DNA from: Ichthyophonus hoferi
Lineage: Eukaryota; Opisthokonta; Ichthyosporea; Ichthyophonida; Ichthyophonidae
Reading direction: 5' to 3'
DNA length: 13,729 nt
Assembly: GCA_002751075.1 (NCBI GenBank)
Contig: NAOQ01001082.1
Coordinates: 1 to 13,729, forward strand
Part shown: positions 1 through 9,184 of the stretch, piece after piece
Layout: each line of letters opens with the position of its first letter
How positions within the stretch are numbered: position 1 is the first letter of the stretch
Notes under the pieces: model-generated
What the model saw: only the letters and a program-made list of their open reading frames with translations
What the model was told of the DNA's origin: nothing
Databases searched by the model: none
Position numbers and translations under genes: made by a program

Positions 1-86
1 AGGTAGGTAGGTAGGTAGGTAGGTAGATAGGTAGGTAGGTAGGTAGGTAGGTAGGTAGGTAGGTAGATAGGTAGGTAGGTAGGTAG
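1..86. repeat. (AGGT)n microsatellite with 40-bp periodic variant
   Basis: This is an uninterrupted run of AGGT tetramers from the left edge, so the true array is longer. A GATA-type variant unit occurs at about 25-28 and again at 65-68, exactly 40 bases apart. That spacing suggests the array grew partly by duplication of a ten-unit block. It lies in the intron after exon 4 of GTF2H2; on the transcribed strand it reads as (ACCT)n. Confidence 0.95.
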
Positions 87-275
87 GATGGAGTGGAGTG
101 CAGTTGTAAACCATCAGATATGCATGCTAGTATTTATCTTTACAGTAATGCATATATTAATATATATTAATATAAAATTGTGATTGGTTGTACATGTATA
201 GCAGTATATATCTGTAATTATGATTGGTATACCTATATACCTATATATTAATCTAAAATTACAATTGGTATATAC

Positions 276-385
276 CCACCACTAAGTTCAGTGATTTTCT
301 CGGCTTTTCCACCTCTGGTGACTATTACTCCCAGTTGGGAGATGGGATTCTGATCAAAATATTCTAGAATAAATTGCTCTATTAA
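276..385 (-). CDS. GTF2H2: GTF2H2 coding exon 4 (3' boundary ambiguous)
   Basis: This exon encodes residues 96-131: [19 protein letters not shown], then [13 protein letters not shown] and TELSG. The acceptor is ATATACAG. The donor is either G|GTGGGT (exon end at 280) or GG|GTATAT (exon end at 276). These leave different phases, and the next exon is outside the window, so the choice cannot be settled here. Confidence 0.87.
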
Positions 386-442
386 CTGTATATGTAGGTA
401 TAAATGTATGTGTAAATGTATGTATGTATGTATGTATGTATG

Positions 443-473
<31 letters not shown>

Positions 474-2321
474 TTGTACATAGCTGTGGTTAGATTGAAG
501 GAAAGACAAGAGGGAGAAGAGAGGCAAAGTGCAGAACTAAGTACAGATGTATATAGTTAAAGGGGATTATATATACCTATAATATATATAATAGATATAC
601 CAAATGCATTGATTGGATAGGGTAATGCATATAAACAATATAATGATATAGTGATCGGACAAGGCAATATATGTAAACAATAAAAACTAAACAAGAAAGG
701 TCATTGGGTATATATATATATATACATACCCTTACAGACGCCTCAACACGTGAAGGGACCATATCATTATCGTCCATACAATTGGACATATCAAGAACTA
801 TAAATAGATGCCGCACCATCCCCCTTCTGATTCGCTCTGGTTGCAGTCGTAATCTACAGAGTTGTTTAATTGGTGCTTGATTTTTTTAAAATTTGGTTTA
901 ATTTTACATACCAATATATATGATGGTGTATGATTGGGCAGAACGTTGACCAATATACTTACTCTATTAAAATTATAAATTCCATAATATATAATATAGA
1001 AGGGAGTGGTAATAGGAAGAATATATAAGTATTAAAATGTAGTATGGCTTCCTATAGACTGTTAATGCTATTAAAATCGGTTAAACTTTTATACACAAAA
1101 ATACATTTTTATTAAGTTATACAGATTAATAATATATACAAGAATTGTTTATATTTTATAAGACAAACAGTAAACTAATATACATGGTTAGGCTAAAGTA
1201 TTCCTTTCATTATACACAATATGTAAGCAGTGGTTGTCAAATATATCTCTATATATCTTATTGTTGAAGTACATATTTTACATGCACTCCTACCAATAGA
1301 CCAATCCATATCGACATCGCACCCCCTGGACCACTCAAAATCCATCTACTACCTGGAAATAACCCAGTCTCAGAGTAGATTAACCAATTAAATGCGATTA
1401 TTCTAAATAGATCTGAGATATAATAAGAATGTACACTTGGAACGTAGATGAGTAATAATTATTGCTACAGGTAAAAGTGTCCACAGTTTACTATTCACGT
1501 TCCGATCTAAATAAACATATCAGTATGAGCAACCACAGACGACCAAATACATAGGTAAATACACACCTTCTCCTTAATCTAGTAAGTCTTTGGCGGGTTC
1601 TCTGTCGTTCCAGGTCCTGTACACTCTTTGCCACTGATCCTCCATCCTCTTTGATGTCATCCCTATAAATTCAATTTAGAATGAGTTTTAAAATTAAGAT
1701 AAACTACACCTCAAGGATGTTTTAGACTGTATGGTTAAGCAAAGAAATAGAAAGTTCCTTTTGAGCATTTTCGGTGGCTCATTTATGAATACTAAAGGAA
1801 ATAGGTGTGACAAGTAGATACAAATACAAATAAATGTACAATAACTTTGATTTATTACGGAATGGATAAAAGAAAGGAAAGAAAAATACATACAGATATA
1901 TAGATAGAAAGAAACATGCAGATACAAAGACCTACAACTAAGAAACAGATAAACACAATAGGAAGATAGAAAAAGAAAAAGTATAATAGCTAAAGATACT
2001 GTATTAGTGTCGTTTTTAATAAGGGTGTGTGTGTATAATCGTATTTCAGGAACGGCAAAAGTGAGATAATACCCTCATCAAATAGTCCAGCCAATACTAC
2101 CAAGCAGTTCTCCCACCACCGCCACCCACCCATCCAACCACACCTCTCCATACTTCCTCACGTCGCCATCGTTCCATCTCTTATAAAATAATAATATTAT
2201 CTACCAAAACTGCAACAACAAAAACATAATACCACACTAACAAGATCCGTTCTTACCAGGTACGCTCATATTCTTGTTCCCAGGTGTAGCCCGGACCCTC
2301 ATCACTTTGAAATTGTGCCAT
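276..2321 (-). CDS. GTF2H2: TFIIH subunit p44 (Ssl1 family), 5' part of gene, four exons
   Basis: This gene encodes a core subunit of TFIIH, the nuclear complex that opens promoters and DNA lesions; in the known family p44 binds and stimulates the XPD helicase. Four exons are joined here: 2321-2257, 1662-1567, 853-730 and 385 to 276 or 280, giving about 131 residues of a protein that is about 395 residues in human. Visible matches to animal p44 are an N-terminal YERTW motif (residues 18-22), [10 protein letters not shown] (66-75) opening the von Willebrand A-like domain, a MIDAS-like D-x-S at 75-77, and [13 protein letters not shown] (102-114), followed by [10 protein letters not shown] (122-131). 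All joins keep frame and every intron is GT-AG. The start codon has A at -3 and G at +4, with an in-frame TGA just upstream (2327-2325). The remaining exons lie beyond the left edge. Identification is firm; the exact end of exon 4 is not. Confidence 0.93.
404..472. repeat. Compound (TATG)n-(TA)n-(TATG)n microsatellite
   Basis: TATG/TGTA tetramers run to about 443, followed by a TA dinucleotide run to about 464 and two more TATG units. The array sits in GTF2H2 intron 3, starting only about 20 bases upstream, in transcript terms, of the exon 4 acceptor. It therefore occupies the place of the polypyrimidine and branch-point region. Confidence 0.92.
706..731. repeat. TA-rich near-palindrome over the exon 3 donor
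   Basis: The sequence runs from GGGTATAT through alternating TA to CATACCC and is nearly its own reverse complement. On the GTF2H2 transcript it contains the exon 3 donor (GT at 729-728), so the 5' splice site could pair with intron sequence about 20 bases downstream. Confidence 0.7.
730..853 (-). CDS. GTF2H2: GTF2H2 coding exon 3
   Basis: This exon encodes residues 55-95 and starts the von Willebrand A-like domain: [13 protein letters not shown], then the MIDAS-like DMSNC, then [10 protein letters not shown]. The acceptor is CTCTGTAG and the donor AGG|GTATGT. An earlier GTAAGG inside the exon could also serve as a donor. The downstream site is chosen because it gives the same number of residues as human p44 up to the next conserved block. 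Confidence 0.9.
1567..1662 (-). CDS. GTF2H2: GTF2H2 coding exon 2
   Basis: This exon encodes residues 23-53 plus parts of codons 22 and 54. It begins DDIKEDGGS, matching the conserved KEDESGS stretch of p44, and then runs into an Arg/Gln-rich basic linker ([14 protein letters not shown]). The acceptor is TTATAG and the donor AAG|GTGTGT. A split codon AG|A (Arg54) joins it to exon 3. Confidence 0.88.
2110..2152 (-). other. G-rich intronic tract, possible G-quadruplex
   Basis: On the minus (transcribed) strand of GTF2H2 intron 1, this stretch has a series of GG and GGG runs separated by one or two bases, within otherwise AT-rich DNA. Two-layer quadruplex folding or binding of splicing factors to G runs is possible. 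Function is inferred only from composition. Confidence 0.4.
2257..2321 (-). CDS. GTF2H2: GTF2H2 coding exon 1
   Basis: This exon encodes residues 1-21 plus two bases of Trp22, from [10 protein letters not shown] to YERT. The donor reads CTG|GTAAGA. The split Trp codon is completed by the first base of exon 2, which reproduces the conserved ERTW motif. The acidic N-terminal tail is short, as in animal orthologues. Confidence 0.9.
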
Positions 2322-3339
2322 GTTTCAATACACAATACTGACAAACTCTGTGTGCAAAGGTTTACCTAAATTTGTATGCCTATAGTCATGTATTTAAAGT
2401 AGTATTAAGTTTGTATATATCTAAGTTTATATGTGTGCCTGCAACTAGATATTTATAACTATATATTTATACATTTACATACCTATATATTTATTTATTC
2501 TTGTATTGTATTGTTTACGAGTATCAAATCATATATATCCTCGAGTCCATTTAAACAAGTAAACTTAACACAATGTCAAATATAAATAGTCCTAGATATG
2601 CGTAAATTTTCATGTTAATTTAGGGCAATTCCTGCACATTAATAGCTTGGCGTGCCACTTCCCATGATATCTTGTTTAAAAAAATTGATCTAGATCAATT
2701 GATTAACCTAATTATAAAAAATGGCGATTGCTAACAATCTAGACTTCTATCCGTCAAATATCTTTTACAAAGATATCTATTGGCTATCTATCACTTATTC
2801 TTATCTGCGATGTGCGGAAGTACGACGTTTGAGATTGGCAAAAGCTACTAACGTTATTAAATATTTAATTTTATATTTGTTTCTTACTCAATTTAATTAA
2901 AATAATGCAGTAAAGAGTTAATTATTATATGTTCACTTGACCTAAAAGTGGAACTAGTGACAATCAACTTTATCAGGGATATAAGTTGACACTTCTAAAA
3001 AAAAATAAGGGATTATTATTATTAAACACTGTTTAGTGTTATGTTGAAAATTATATCCAATTTTGGTATCTTCAGAAACGTTTTTAGAAAAAATTGCCAC
3101 TCAAAGTAAAGAAAATGCTGACAAGGAGCAACTATATTGGAAACTGAACATTACGCACGGGGACACATTGACAATAACCTAGTGAACCACAAACCAATAT
3201 AAAATTAAATATTAAATTGTTTTAGTATTAAGTCTCTCAATTTTCCTCTATTATTATTTGTTATATAAAATTTTAATTTAGAGATTTTTAAATTACTCTT
3301 AGATCTTTTCCCTACATCTTTTAGAGAAGGGTTATCGGC
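2322..3339. other. AT-rich spacer upstream of GTF2H2
   Basis: This stretch would hold the GTF2H2 promoter and 5' UTR. I see no reliable TATA box, initiator or CpG-rich block. There is no long open frame. A small hairpin (AACACT, loop GTTT, AGTGTT) lies near 3024-3039. A 15-base motif at 2644-2658 recurs inverted near 7957-7971. Confidence 0.5.
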
Positions 3340-3401
3340 TCTTGGAGATATAATTTGTCTAGCCAGGTAAAGAAAGATACAAAAAGATTATCTTATCTAC
3401 C

Positions 3402-4242
3402 GATCAACACACACTTAGTCTAAACATAGAATAGATTTAGATTATTACACCAATGCTATTCAATTCTGATGGGTATATAAGAGTATTAGCAGTACTAGTT
3501 CATGGGCTAAGTTTTACAATACCTAACTATTATAGCAACCATTAATCATTAGTCTGTATTAAATAAAACCCCTACACAATAAACTACGTCTAGCGATTCT
3601 TTTAGCGAACAAACAAAAAACAACCTAGAAAATATACATAAGTACAACGCACACTTTATTTCTACATAGCTTCCACAACACAGAGAGACAGGGCATCATC
3701 ATCGATTGATGCAGATTACCAAAAAAGATTGAGATTAGGTTTGACTCCACTTAGTCAAACCGACATTTCACTCATAATCAGATCTATAACCAGGAGGAAC
3801 AGACGTTGATAAATCATATCTTCAATAAGGTTTTGAGCCCCGTCTTTAACTCCTGGCTGAATGTCTGCTATAAGTGAAATGTAGTCTGACTAAGTACATT
3901 CAAACCTAGTCTCAGTCTTTTTTGGTTATCAACATCAATGATGATGCCCTGTCTGTCTGTGATGGGGAAGCCGTGTTGAAATAAAATGAGCATTGTATAT
4001 GTAGATTCCCTGGGATGTTTTCTGGCTTCGCTACAGAAATTGCTAGACAGAGTTTATTGTGTAGGGTTTTAATTCAGTAGAAACTGATGATCATTGGTCG
4101 CTATAAGTTGTGCATCATGGCATAGCCCGCAAACTAGTAGCGCTGCTAATATTATTATATACTCCCCAGACTCTAATGGCTTTATTTAGAGTAGGTAATC
4201 ATTGGTGTGATAATTTAAATATATTTTGTGTCTGCGTTGATA
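3402..4242. repeat. Long fold-back palindrome (MITE-like), centre near 3823
   Basis: The left arm (about 3402-3805) and the reverse complement of the right arm (3841 to about 4242) align along their length with scattered mismatches and small gaps. Exact shared stretches include GACAGGGCATCATCAT at the left near 3688 and its complement near 3940, CTACACAATAAACT, and ACATTTCACT. The loop between the arms is only about 35 bases. Weaker matches continue outward to roughly 3340 and 4300. I found no transposase and no clear terminal motif or target duplication. Such structures arise from fold-back or MITE-type non-autonomous DNA transposons, or from inverted duplication. The 60-codon open frame inside the right arm is treated as chance. 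Confidence 0.85.
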
Positions 4243-4299
4243 ATGTGTATTTATTCCCATTGGTCAATTCAGAGGTAATTTCCCGTTGGTAAAAATAAC

Positions 4300-4690
4300 G
4301 ATTGTAATTGAGATTGTATGGTATGTTTTTTCAGCAATTACAACACATACAAACATTCATAATGATTTTATTCAAAGTTTATATTAAGTAATTCATTTTA
4401 ATGCATGAATAATAAATATTAGGAAGCCAATCTAGTTTTAAGTTAAGTGTTAGAATGTAGCAAGAGGTACTACATAGGCATGTGCTCAACCCTATGCTGT
4501 GGCATAGGTATAACTCAAGTGAAAGAATATAGTAAGAGATGAAAATATTACATAGAAACGTCCCCTTAAAAAGTGGAAATATGTCTAAATTCCATTACTT
4601 GGCTTAATTGTTAAAACTATATTTAGTAACTGCTGTCCAGTCACTTTAATCGAAACTATATAGATTCATGGAAAAAACCCCACAATAGAA
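4300..4690. other. AT-rich spacer, no gene seen
   Basis: This is low-complexity AT-rich DNA between the fold-back element and the CpG-poor block. I see no open frame of note, no RNA gene and no clear repeat. Confidence 0.5.
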
Positions 4691-4739
4691 ATTGTCAACC
4701 AATCACATACTTACAACACCTAACTTTGTAGCCTCATCC

Positions 4740-5880
4740 TCTTCCATTGTGGTACTGGTAATATCTTGCCAAATCGTGAATATGGAGAAGCAGCAATGGT
4801 ATTGGCAACAATTCAGGAAGGCCTCCCTCCTTTGATGGTGTATATTCTGCACCTCCACACTAGGAACATTCTTGGCACTCAGTGGTGGATGCTGCCAAAT
4901 CAAATTTGAATGTGTTGTCCCTTGATGTTTATCCCCAAAATCCTAAGAAGATGTTTTACTACACCAGATCAAATTTCTACTCTCTCCTGCACTGGGCTGA
5001 AGACTTGTTTGAACTCCACAGTACCCAGGGGTGCCAGTTTTGATTTGACATTGAGCTGGCTATGAATATCCATTGTGATGCTCAAAATGAACTGGTGCTC
5101 TCTCAGTCAGAATGGCTAGTCTGACACTATTTCATGTACCAGGTGACTGCTGTGAGGAAAAAAGTATACTAATCTCCAGAACACTAACATGGATGAATGG
5201 CATTTTGACTATTTTGTTAATCTCAAATTTTGTTTTGGCAAAATGACCAGTGTTATGGTGACCTGGTGCCTCAATAAGTATTCTAATACTCACTTAATAA
5301 ATGAAAAAACAATAACACACTTCCTCATCTGGTTTCACATTCTTGCCATGCATCTCACTGAAACTCCCCATCAGACCTCTGAATCTACTTTAGTTATCCG
5401 AGCATTTTTCCTTCTGCACAAGAGATCTGCATACTCAACCTGTTTGGATAGCTTCAGAGTCACATTACAGTTGTTAATAACCTGGGATATTTTCCTCTAA
5501 GCAATCTGCGATTTGGTGGTAAATACCAAATTGATTGAAGAAATATGAGTTGCAATCCTGCTCTTCTTCCTTTAACTTCCTCCAATCATTCACATTGCCA
5601 AGAAACTGATAAAAGGTTCACAGGGAGAGGTTCATCTATAACAAAAAAATATTTCTGTTTCTATCAATATTCTTTCTTGCCAGTTCCATCCTAACCATCT
5701 AGGCACTGGCCATTCCATTTGTAGGTGCTCTAGGAAACCAGAGGATCCTAATTTTGAAAAATAGTTTACCCCCAGAACCAGAACGACGACTGTTGTGGGT
5801 CTGCCTCATGTTTCTGTAGAGCCACATAAATTGCAAAAGGTCAACCAACAGTCTACAGCAATGGACCTTTTTTCTGAGTA
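4740..5880 (+). other. Decayed coding-like block, CpG-depleted, unknown family
   Basis: This block has visibly higher GC than its flanks yet contains only about five CpG dinucleotides in 1.14 kb, with none between about 4776 and 5398. Long readable stretches in more than one plus-strand frame have protein-like composition, for example KKMFYYTRSNFY near 5000, but no frame stays open and no known domain is recognised. It looks like an old, broken coding sequence or mobile-element remnant whose methylated CpGs have mutated away. A decayed transposon, a viral-like fossil or a pseudogene are all possible. Strand is inferred from the readability of the plus frames and is uncertain. Confidence 0.5.
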
Positions 5881-6159
5881 TCTTTGTATACTACCAGGGG
5901 AGTATCCTAGTTAAGCATTGCGTGGCGTTCAGTTAATAAGTCTAGATTAACTATTGCTAATACTTGCATTTAGTTGGCTATGATACTAAATTCAATATAG
6001 TTAATTGAGTGCAAGTTTGATATGCTATGTGATAGCAACTTATAACACTGGTTTGGCAGTAATATAATAATGCAATACTACTATCCTCTTTTAGACTATA
6101 TGTATATACTGGTAAGATATAGTAGTATGTAATATTGTAGTGTATATTTATCTATGTAA
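5881..6159. other. AT-rich spacer, no gene seen
   Basis: Composition returns to AT-rich after the CpG-poor block. A phrase beginning CAGGGGAGTATCC at about 5896 is reminiscent of hAT-type transposon termini, but no partner terminus or transposase was found. Confidence 0.35.
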
Positions 6160-6399
6160 AGTCTACGGAGATCTAGAAATTTCGCCTCCAGGGAGTTGCT
6201 TCTGACTATTTGTTGATTGATGCGGCGTAGTGTACAAAGTCACTGGCCCTGATCTTATGAATCCCGTGATCGTAGTGAATTAGCGGTTTGCGACGAATAA
6301 TTTTTGCGGTTATAACATGTTGGTGAGAAACGAGAAACATCAGCGAAGACATATTTGTTATTCATAATCCAAACCCTTTTGCTAAAAATAATACTTCTG
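6160..6399. other. CpG-rich patch preceding an A run
   Basis: About 11 CpG dinucleotides fall in the 180 bases 6181-6360, in sharp contrast to the block ending near 5880. The patch ends directly at a long A run, as a retroposed sequence with a tail would. I could not find convincing tRNA-type A and B boxes, so a SINE is only a possibility. The minus-strand open frame reading through it is probably chance. Confidence 0.3.
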
Positions 6400-6426
6400 A
6401 AAAAAAAAAAAAAAAAAAAAAAAAAA
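6400..6426 (+). repeat. Poly(A) run of 27 bases
   Basis: This is an uninterrupted run of 27 A residues, the longest homopolymer in the window. It may be a retroposon tail on the plus strand. No flanking target duplication could be identified by eye. Confidence 0.85.
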
Positions 6427-8480
6427 CTTATATATATTATTAAAATGTGATATATACTAGGGTGAGCCACCAAATAGGAAAGTCATTTTACCTAGAAGAG
6501 AAGGGTTGTATGCCTGGAGTAATAACAATTACAGTCAGGCAAGTATCACACTATTTTCTATCCGCATGTAGGGTACATATATACACAATAATTAATATAC
6601 TATCAACAAATATATACTCAAGTGTCAGATTACATACCCTTTCAGATCCAACTACCCATTCTATTTTGATAAGGCTGAAGGGTATGATTATATTTAGCTT
6701 ATAACTGCAAGCTAGTACTAGGCTAAGTATTCTACTATTTTAAAAAATAAGTGGAAAAGGATAACTGACAGAAATTGTAAGAGTAATGAAGGTGGTACAG
6801 GAAAATAAAAAAGATAGGAATAATCATGCAAGATGTTTAGCAAGGTATCTGTAAGACAATAAAATGCTAACTGGTGCACGAATCTTTAGACTCTCGCAAG
6901 GTAAATATATGTATTTGTACAGAAATTATGTACACATATTCTCAGTATATATATTCAAACCAGATATAAAATGGTATAAAGGAGTGCACATATGATGGTA
7001 GAACCGTGTATCACTATATGTACGCGTCTGCGTTACATGTTTTAGCCGCCAAGCAAAAGGAATATAGCCATAGTCCCATTGTCCGGTATAATTTGAAAGG
7101 TTGTATATGTTCAAGGGATTTATTGCTTTATCTTCTAAAAAACCGATTTATACGTGCATAGTTGACATCGAAGATATTCCTTAAAATAAAAAATGCAACT
7201 GAATATTTTTAATCTAACAACGTATATTTTTATATAAGCTCATGGTTGTTTATACAATTTAGGATTATAAAAAAGTAGACCAAGGAATATCCTCCCTCGT
7301 AATATGAATAAAATTCATTTACGTTCTTTTTATTAAATACTCTCCAAGACAAATTATCTACGCCATGGTATACTATGAGTCCAGTTAACTCATTGTTCAG
7401 ACGTACTGCCAAAGACAAGTCCCACATACTTTCACTGCGTTCTTTCTACTTAACCTTTTACTTGAGTAAGTATTTTTATTTTCTCGTAACTTGAAGGTAT
7501 GTACATAGACATAGGGGTATATGGCTCTTAGTTAGGTATTGATAAATTTCTGAGAAATCCTTACCTAGGATAGTTATTATCAATTATCTAATATAATCTT
7601 GATCATCAAAGACTTCAGTCCTTACCATGGTTTGTCAAACACAGTGTACATGTGCATGTCTTAATTATTATGTAACTATTATTACATGCCTAGGGATGTA
7701 GTGTGATGTTTTTTAGATTGTTGCTCTAATTGATTACCTATATATCTCCAATTATTAGCATGACACATTTGGACGTTTCCAAGTATACTATATTTCCCTT
7801 CACATTTTGAAATTGTCAAAAGCAAATATAATATTGTTTACGCGTTTGGCAATTGCGTGTAAATTTATTGCAATGATGTCGCTGAAATTGAGCCATTTTT
7901 CATATATATATATATTTAATCGAGTACTTCCTCAAGTGAGAGTTACTTATTATTAGGTGGCACGTCAAGCTTGGGACTCTTCTAGTGCGCTTTTAAAAAA
8001 TTACTTTGCAAATACTAGAGGGAATATAAATTGCATTATCAATATATAATTGCGGCAGATAATTTACTTAACTGTCTGTTTAGACAATGTCCCAAAGTCT
8101 AACTATGTAGCTAAACTAATATGCGATAATTATGAGCAATAAAACCCATGATCCACATTCAGTCTGGAACACGCTTATGTAGTTTATTAAAATTGTTACC
8201 CTTATTCAAGATTATGTATATTTCATGTACATAAACTTTCCAAAGACAGACAACTAACTATCCAGTATTACTACCATAAATCAAGATTGCGATCATAATA
8301 CCGATCGGGAACAATCAATAGAACCAATCGATTACAATGGAAGGATCTATCCTCTATACATACTAGAATTGTCTGTGACAATGACAATAAATAAGGTCAT
8401 ACTGTTCCGCACTATCTTTTCTTATGATGCAGATCTTACCTTTGTTTATTGTATATTCTCATGTGCTTGGCAATAGATCT
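6427..8480. other. AT-rich intergenic stretch, no gene supported
   Basis: Short open frames occur on both strands, the longest about 60-85 codons, but none shows a known motif, flanking splice sites or coding-like base use. A perfect six-base hairpin (TGCCTG and CAGGCA) lies near 6509-6539. A TA run is present near 7902-7916. The inverted partner of the 2644-2658 motif is at 7957-7971. Confidence 0.5.
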
Positions 8481-8735
8481 GGCTCAACAGAATTCCTACA
8501 ATCTTTGATTTCTTATTAGATAAGAAGTTAAAGGCTTATCAGACCAATGGTATAGCCTGTCGCAGGTGAACCAATTTGGGTTTAAAATTTATGCTATTAA
8601 AATTATGTTGAGAAACATTTACTTTATTGCATATTATTGAAGATAGAGCTTAAATCTGTAGTGCTGGATTCTATTATGGTGTACCTATCTTTTTCTAGAT
8701 ATTTTAGGTCGTTATCAATAGGTTAAGGGCAAGCT

Positions 8736-8740
8736 AAAGC
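8736..8740. repeat. Target-site duplication AAAGC, left copy
   Basis: This AAAGC directly abuts the TGTCAG start of the inserted element. Its partner is at 9180-9184, and the single-copy ancestral state is preserved on the opposite arm at 10959-10963. Confidence 0.75.
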
Positions 8741-9179
8741 TGTCAGAATTGGTTGAACTCAAAAATTCGTAATCGCTATCAACTGGCATAAACTATCTAC
8801 GAAATCGTCGTAACTTAAGTCAAACTCCTCTAAAAGGTTCCTACGAGTTTCTTTCTCGCTGTCAGAGGAGAATCTAATTCTTGTTTCCTTTTTTTCCTCC
8901 ACGGATCCAATCTTGTTGGTAGTAGGAATCGCCGTCTTCGTCTTAATCCTGGTGATGTTTGAAGTTAGACTGTCTCTTCAATGCCATTATAACGGCATAA
9001 TGAGATTAATCAATTGTCAACAATTAGTATCTAAAACTCATATACCGATTGAAGTCACGGTGTAAACGCTACAGTATCTTTAGAGGTACAATATAAAACA
9101 AATAATAAGCTATGGGCACTCGTACCAGTCATCATAAAGTATTTAACCTAATACTTGTTGGGGCCGAAATACTTCGACA
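8741..9179. mobile_element. Solo-LTR-like insertion, 439 bp, 5-bp target duplication
   Basis: The insert starts TGTCAG and ends TTCGACA, so it has TG...CA ends inside a TGTC/GACA inverted pair. It is flanked on both sides by AAAGC (8736-8740 and 9180-9184). The opposite arm of the inverted repeat carries the uninterrupted sequence with a single AAAGC (complement of 10959-10963), an intact empty site. Ends, length and 5-bp duplication fit a solo LTR of an LTR retrotransposon (fossil; internal region absent). Family and orientation cannot be assigned. About 18 CpGs remain in 439 bp, suggesting a fairly recent insertion. Part of its minus strand (8759-8977) is open, without a recognisable product. 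A non-autonomous DNA transposon is a less likely alternative. Confidence 0.72.
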
Positions 9180-9184
9180 AAAGC
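9180..9184. repeat. Target-site duplication AAAGC, right copy
   Basis: This AAAGC directly follows the CGACA end of the inserted element. The sequence after it, CTTTGTGAGTTCTGC, resumes the alignment with the opposite arm without a gap. Confidence 0.75.

Noticed and set aside
248-481. 77-codon minus-strand open frame rich in Tyr and Ile
   Set aside because: Only 385 to about 276 is exon 4 of GTF2H2; the Tyr/Ile part is translated microsatellite.
577-819. 80-codon minus-strand open frame starting at an internal Met
   Set aside because: Its first part is GTF2H2 exon 3; the rest is intron read-through into TA repeats, so it is not a separate gene.
1694-1927. 77-codon minus-strand open frame
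   Set aside because: It lies wholly in GTF2H2 intron 1 in a pyrimidine-rich stretch and has no conserved motif.
5189-5500. 103-codon plus-strand open frame
   Set aside because: It falls in the decayed block, matches nothing recognised and is not an intact gene; reported only as part of that block.
5890-5915. hAT-like terminus CAGGGGAGTATCC
   Set aside because: No inverted partner, 8-bp duplication or transposase was found.
6240-6275. Possible tRNA-like box B in the CpG-rich patch
   Set aside because: The match to the GGTTCGAATCC consensus is poor and no box A or cloverleaf can be drawn.
6255-6473. 72-codon minus-strand open frame with a poly-Phe run
   Set aside because: The Phe run is the translated A tract; no splice sites or family motifs support it.
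7230-7427. 65-codon minus-strand open frame with fairly natural protein wording
   Set aside because: No known motif, no homologous neighbours and of a length expected by chance in several kilobases of six-frame DNA.
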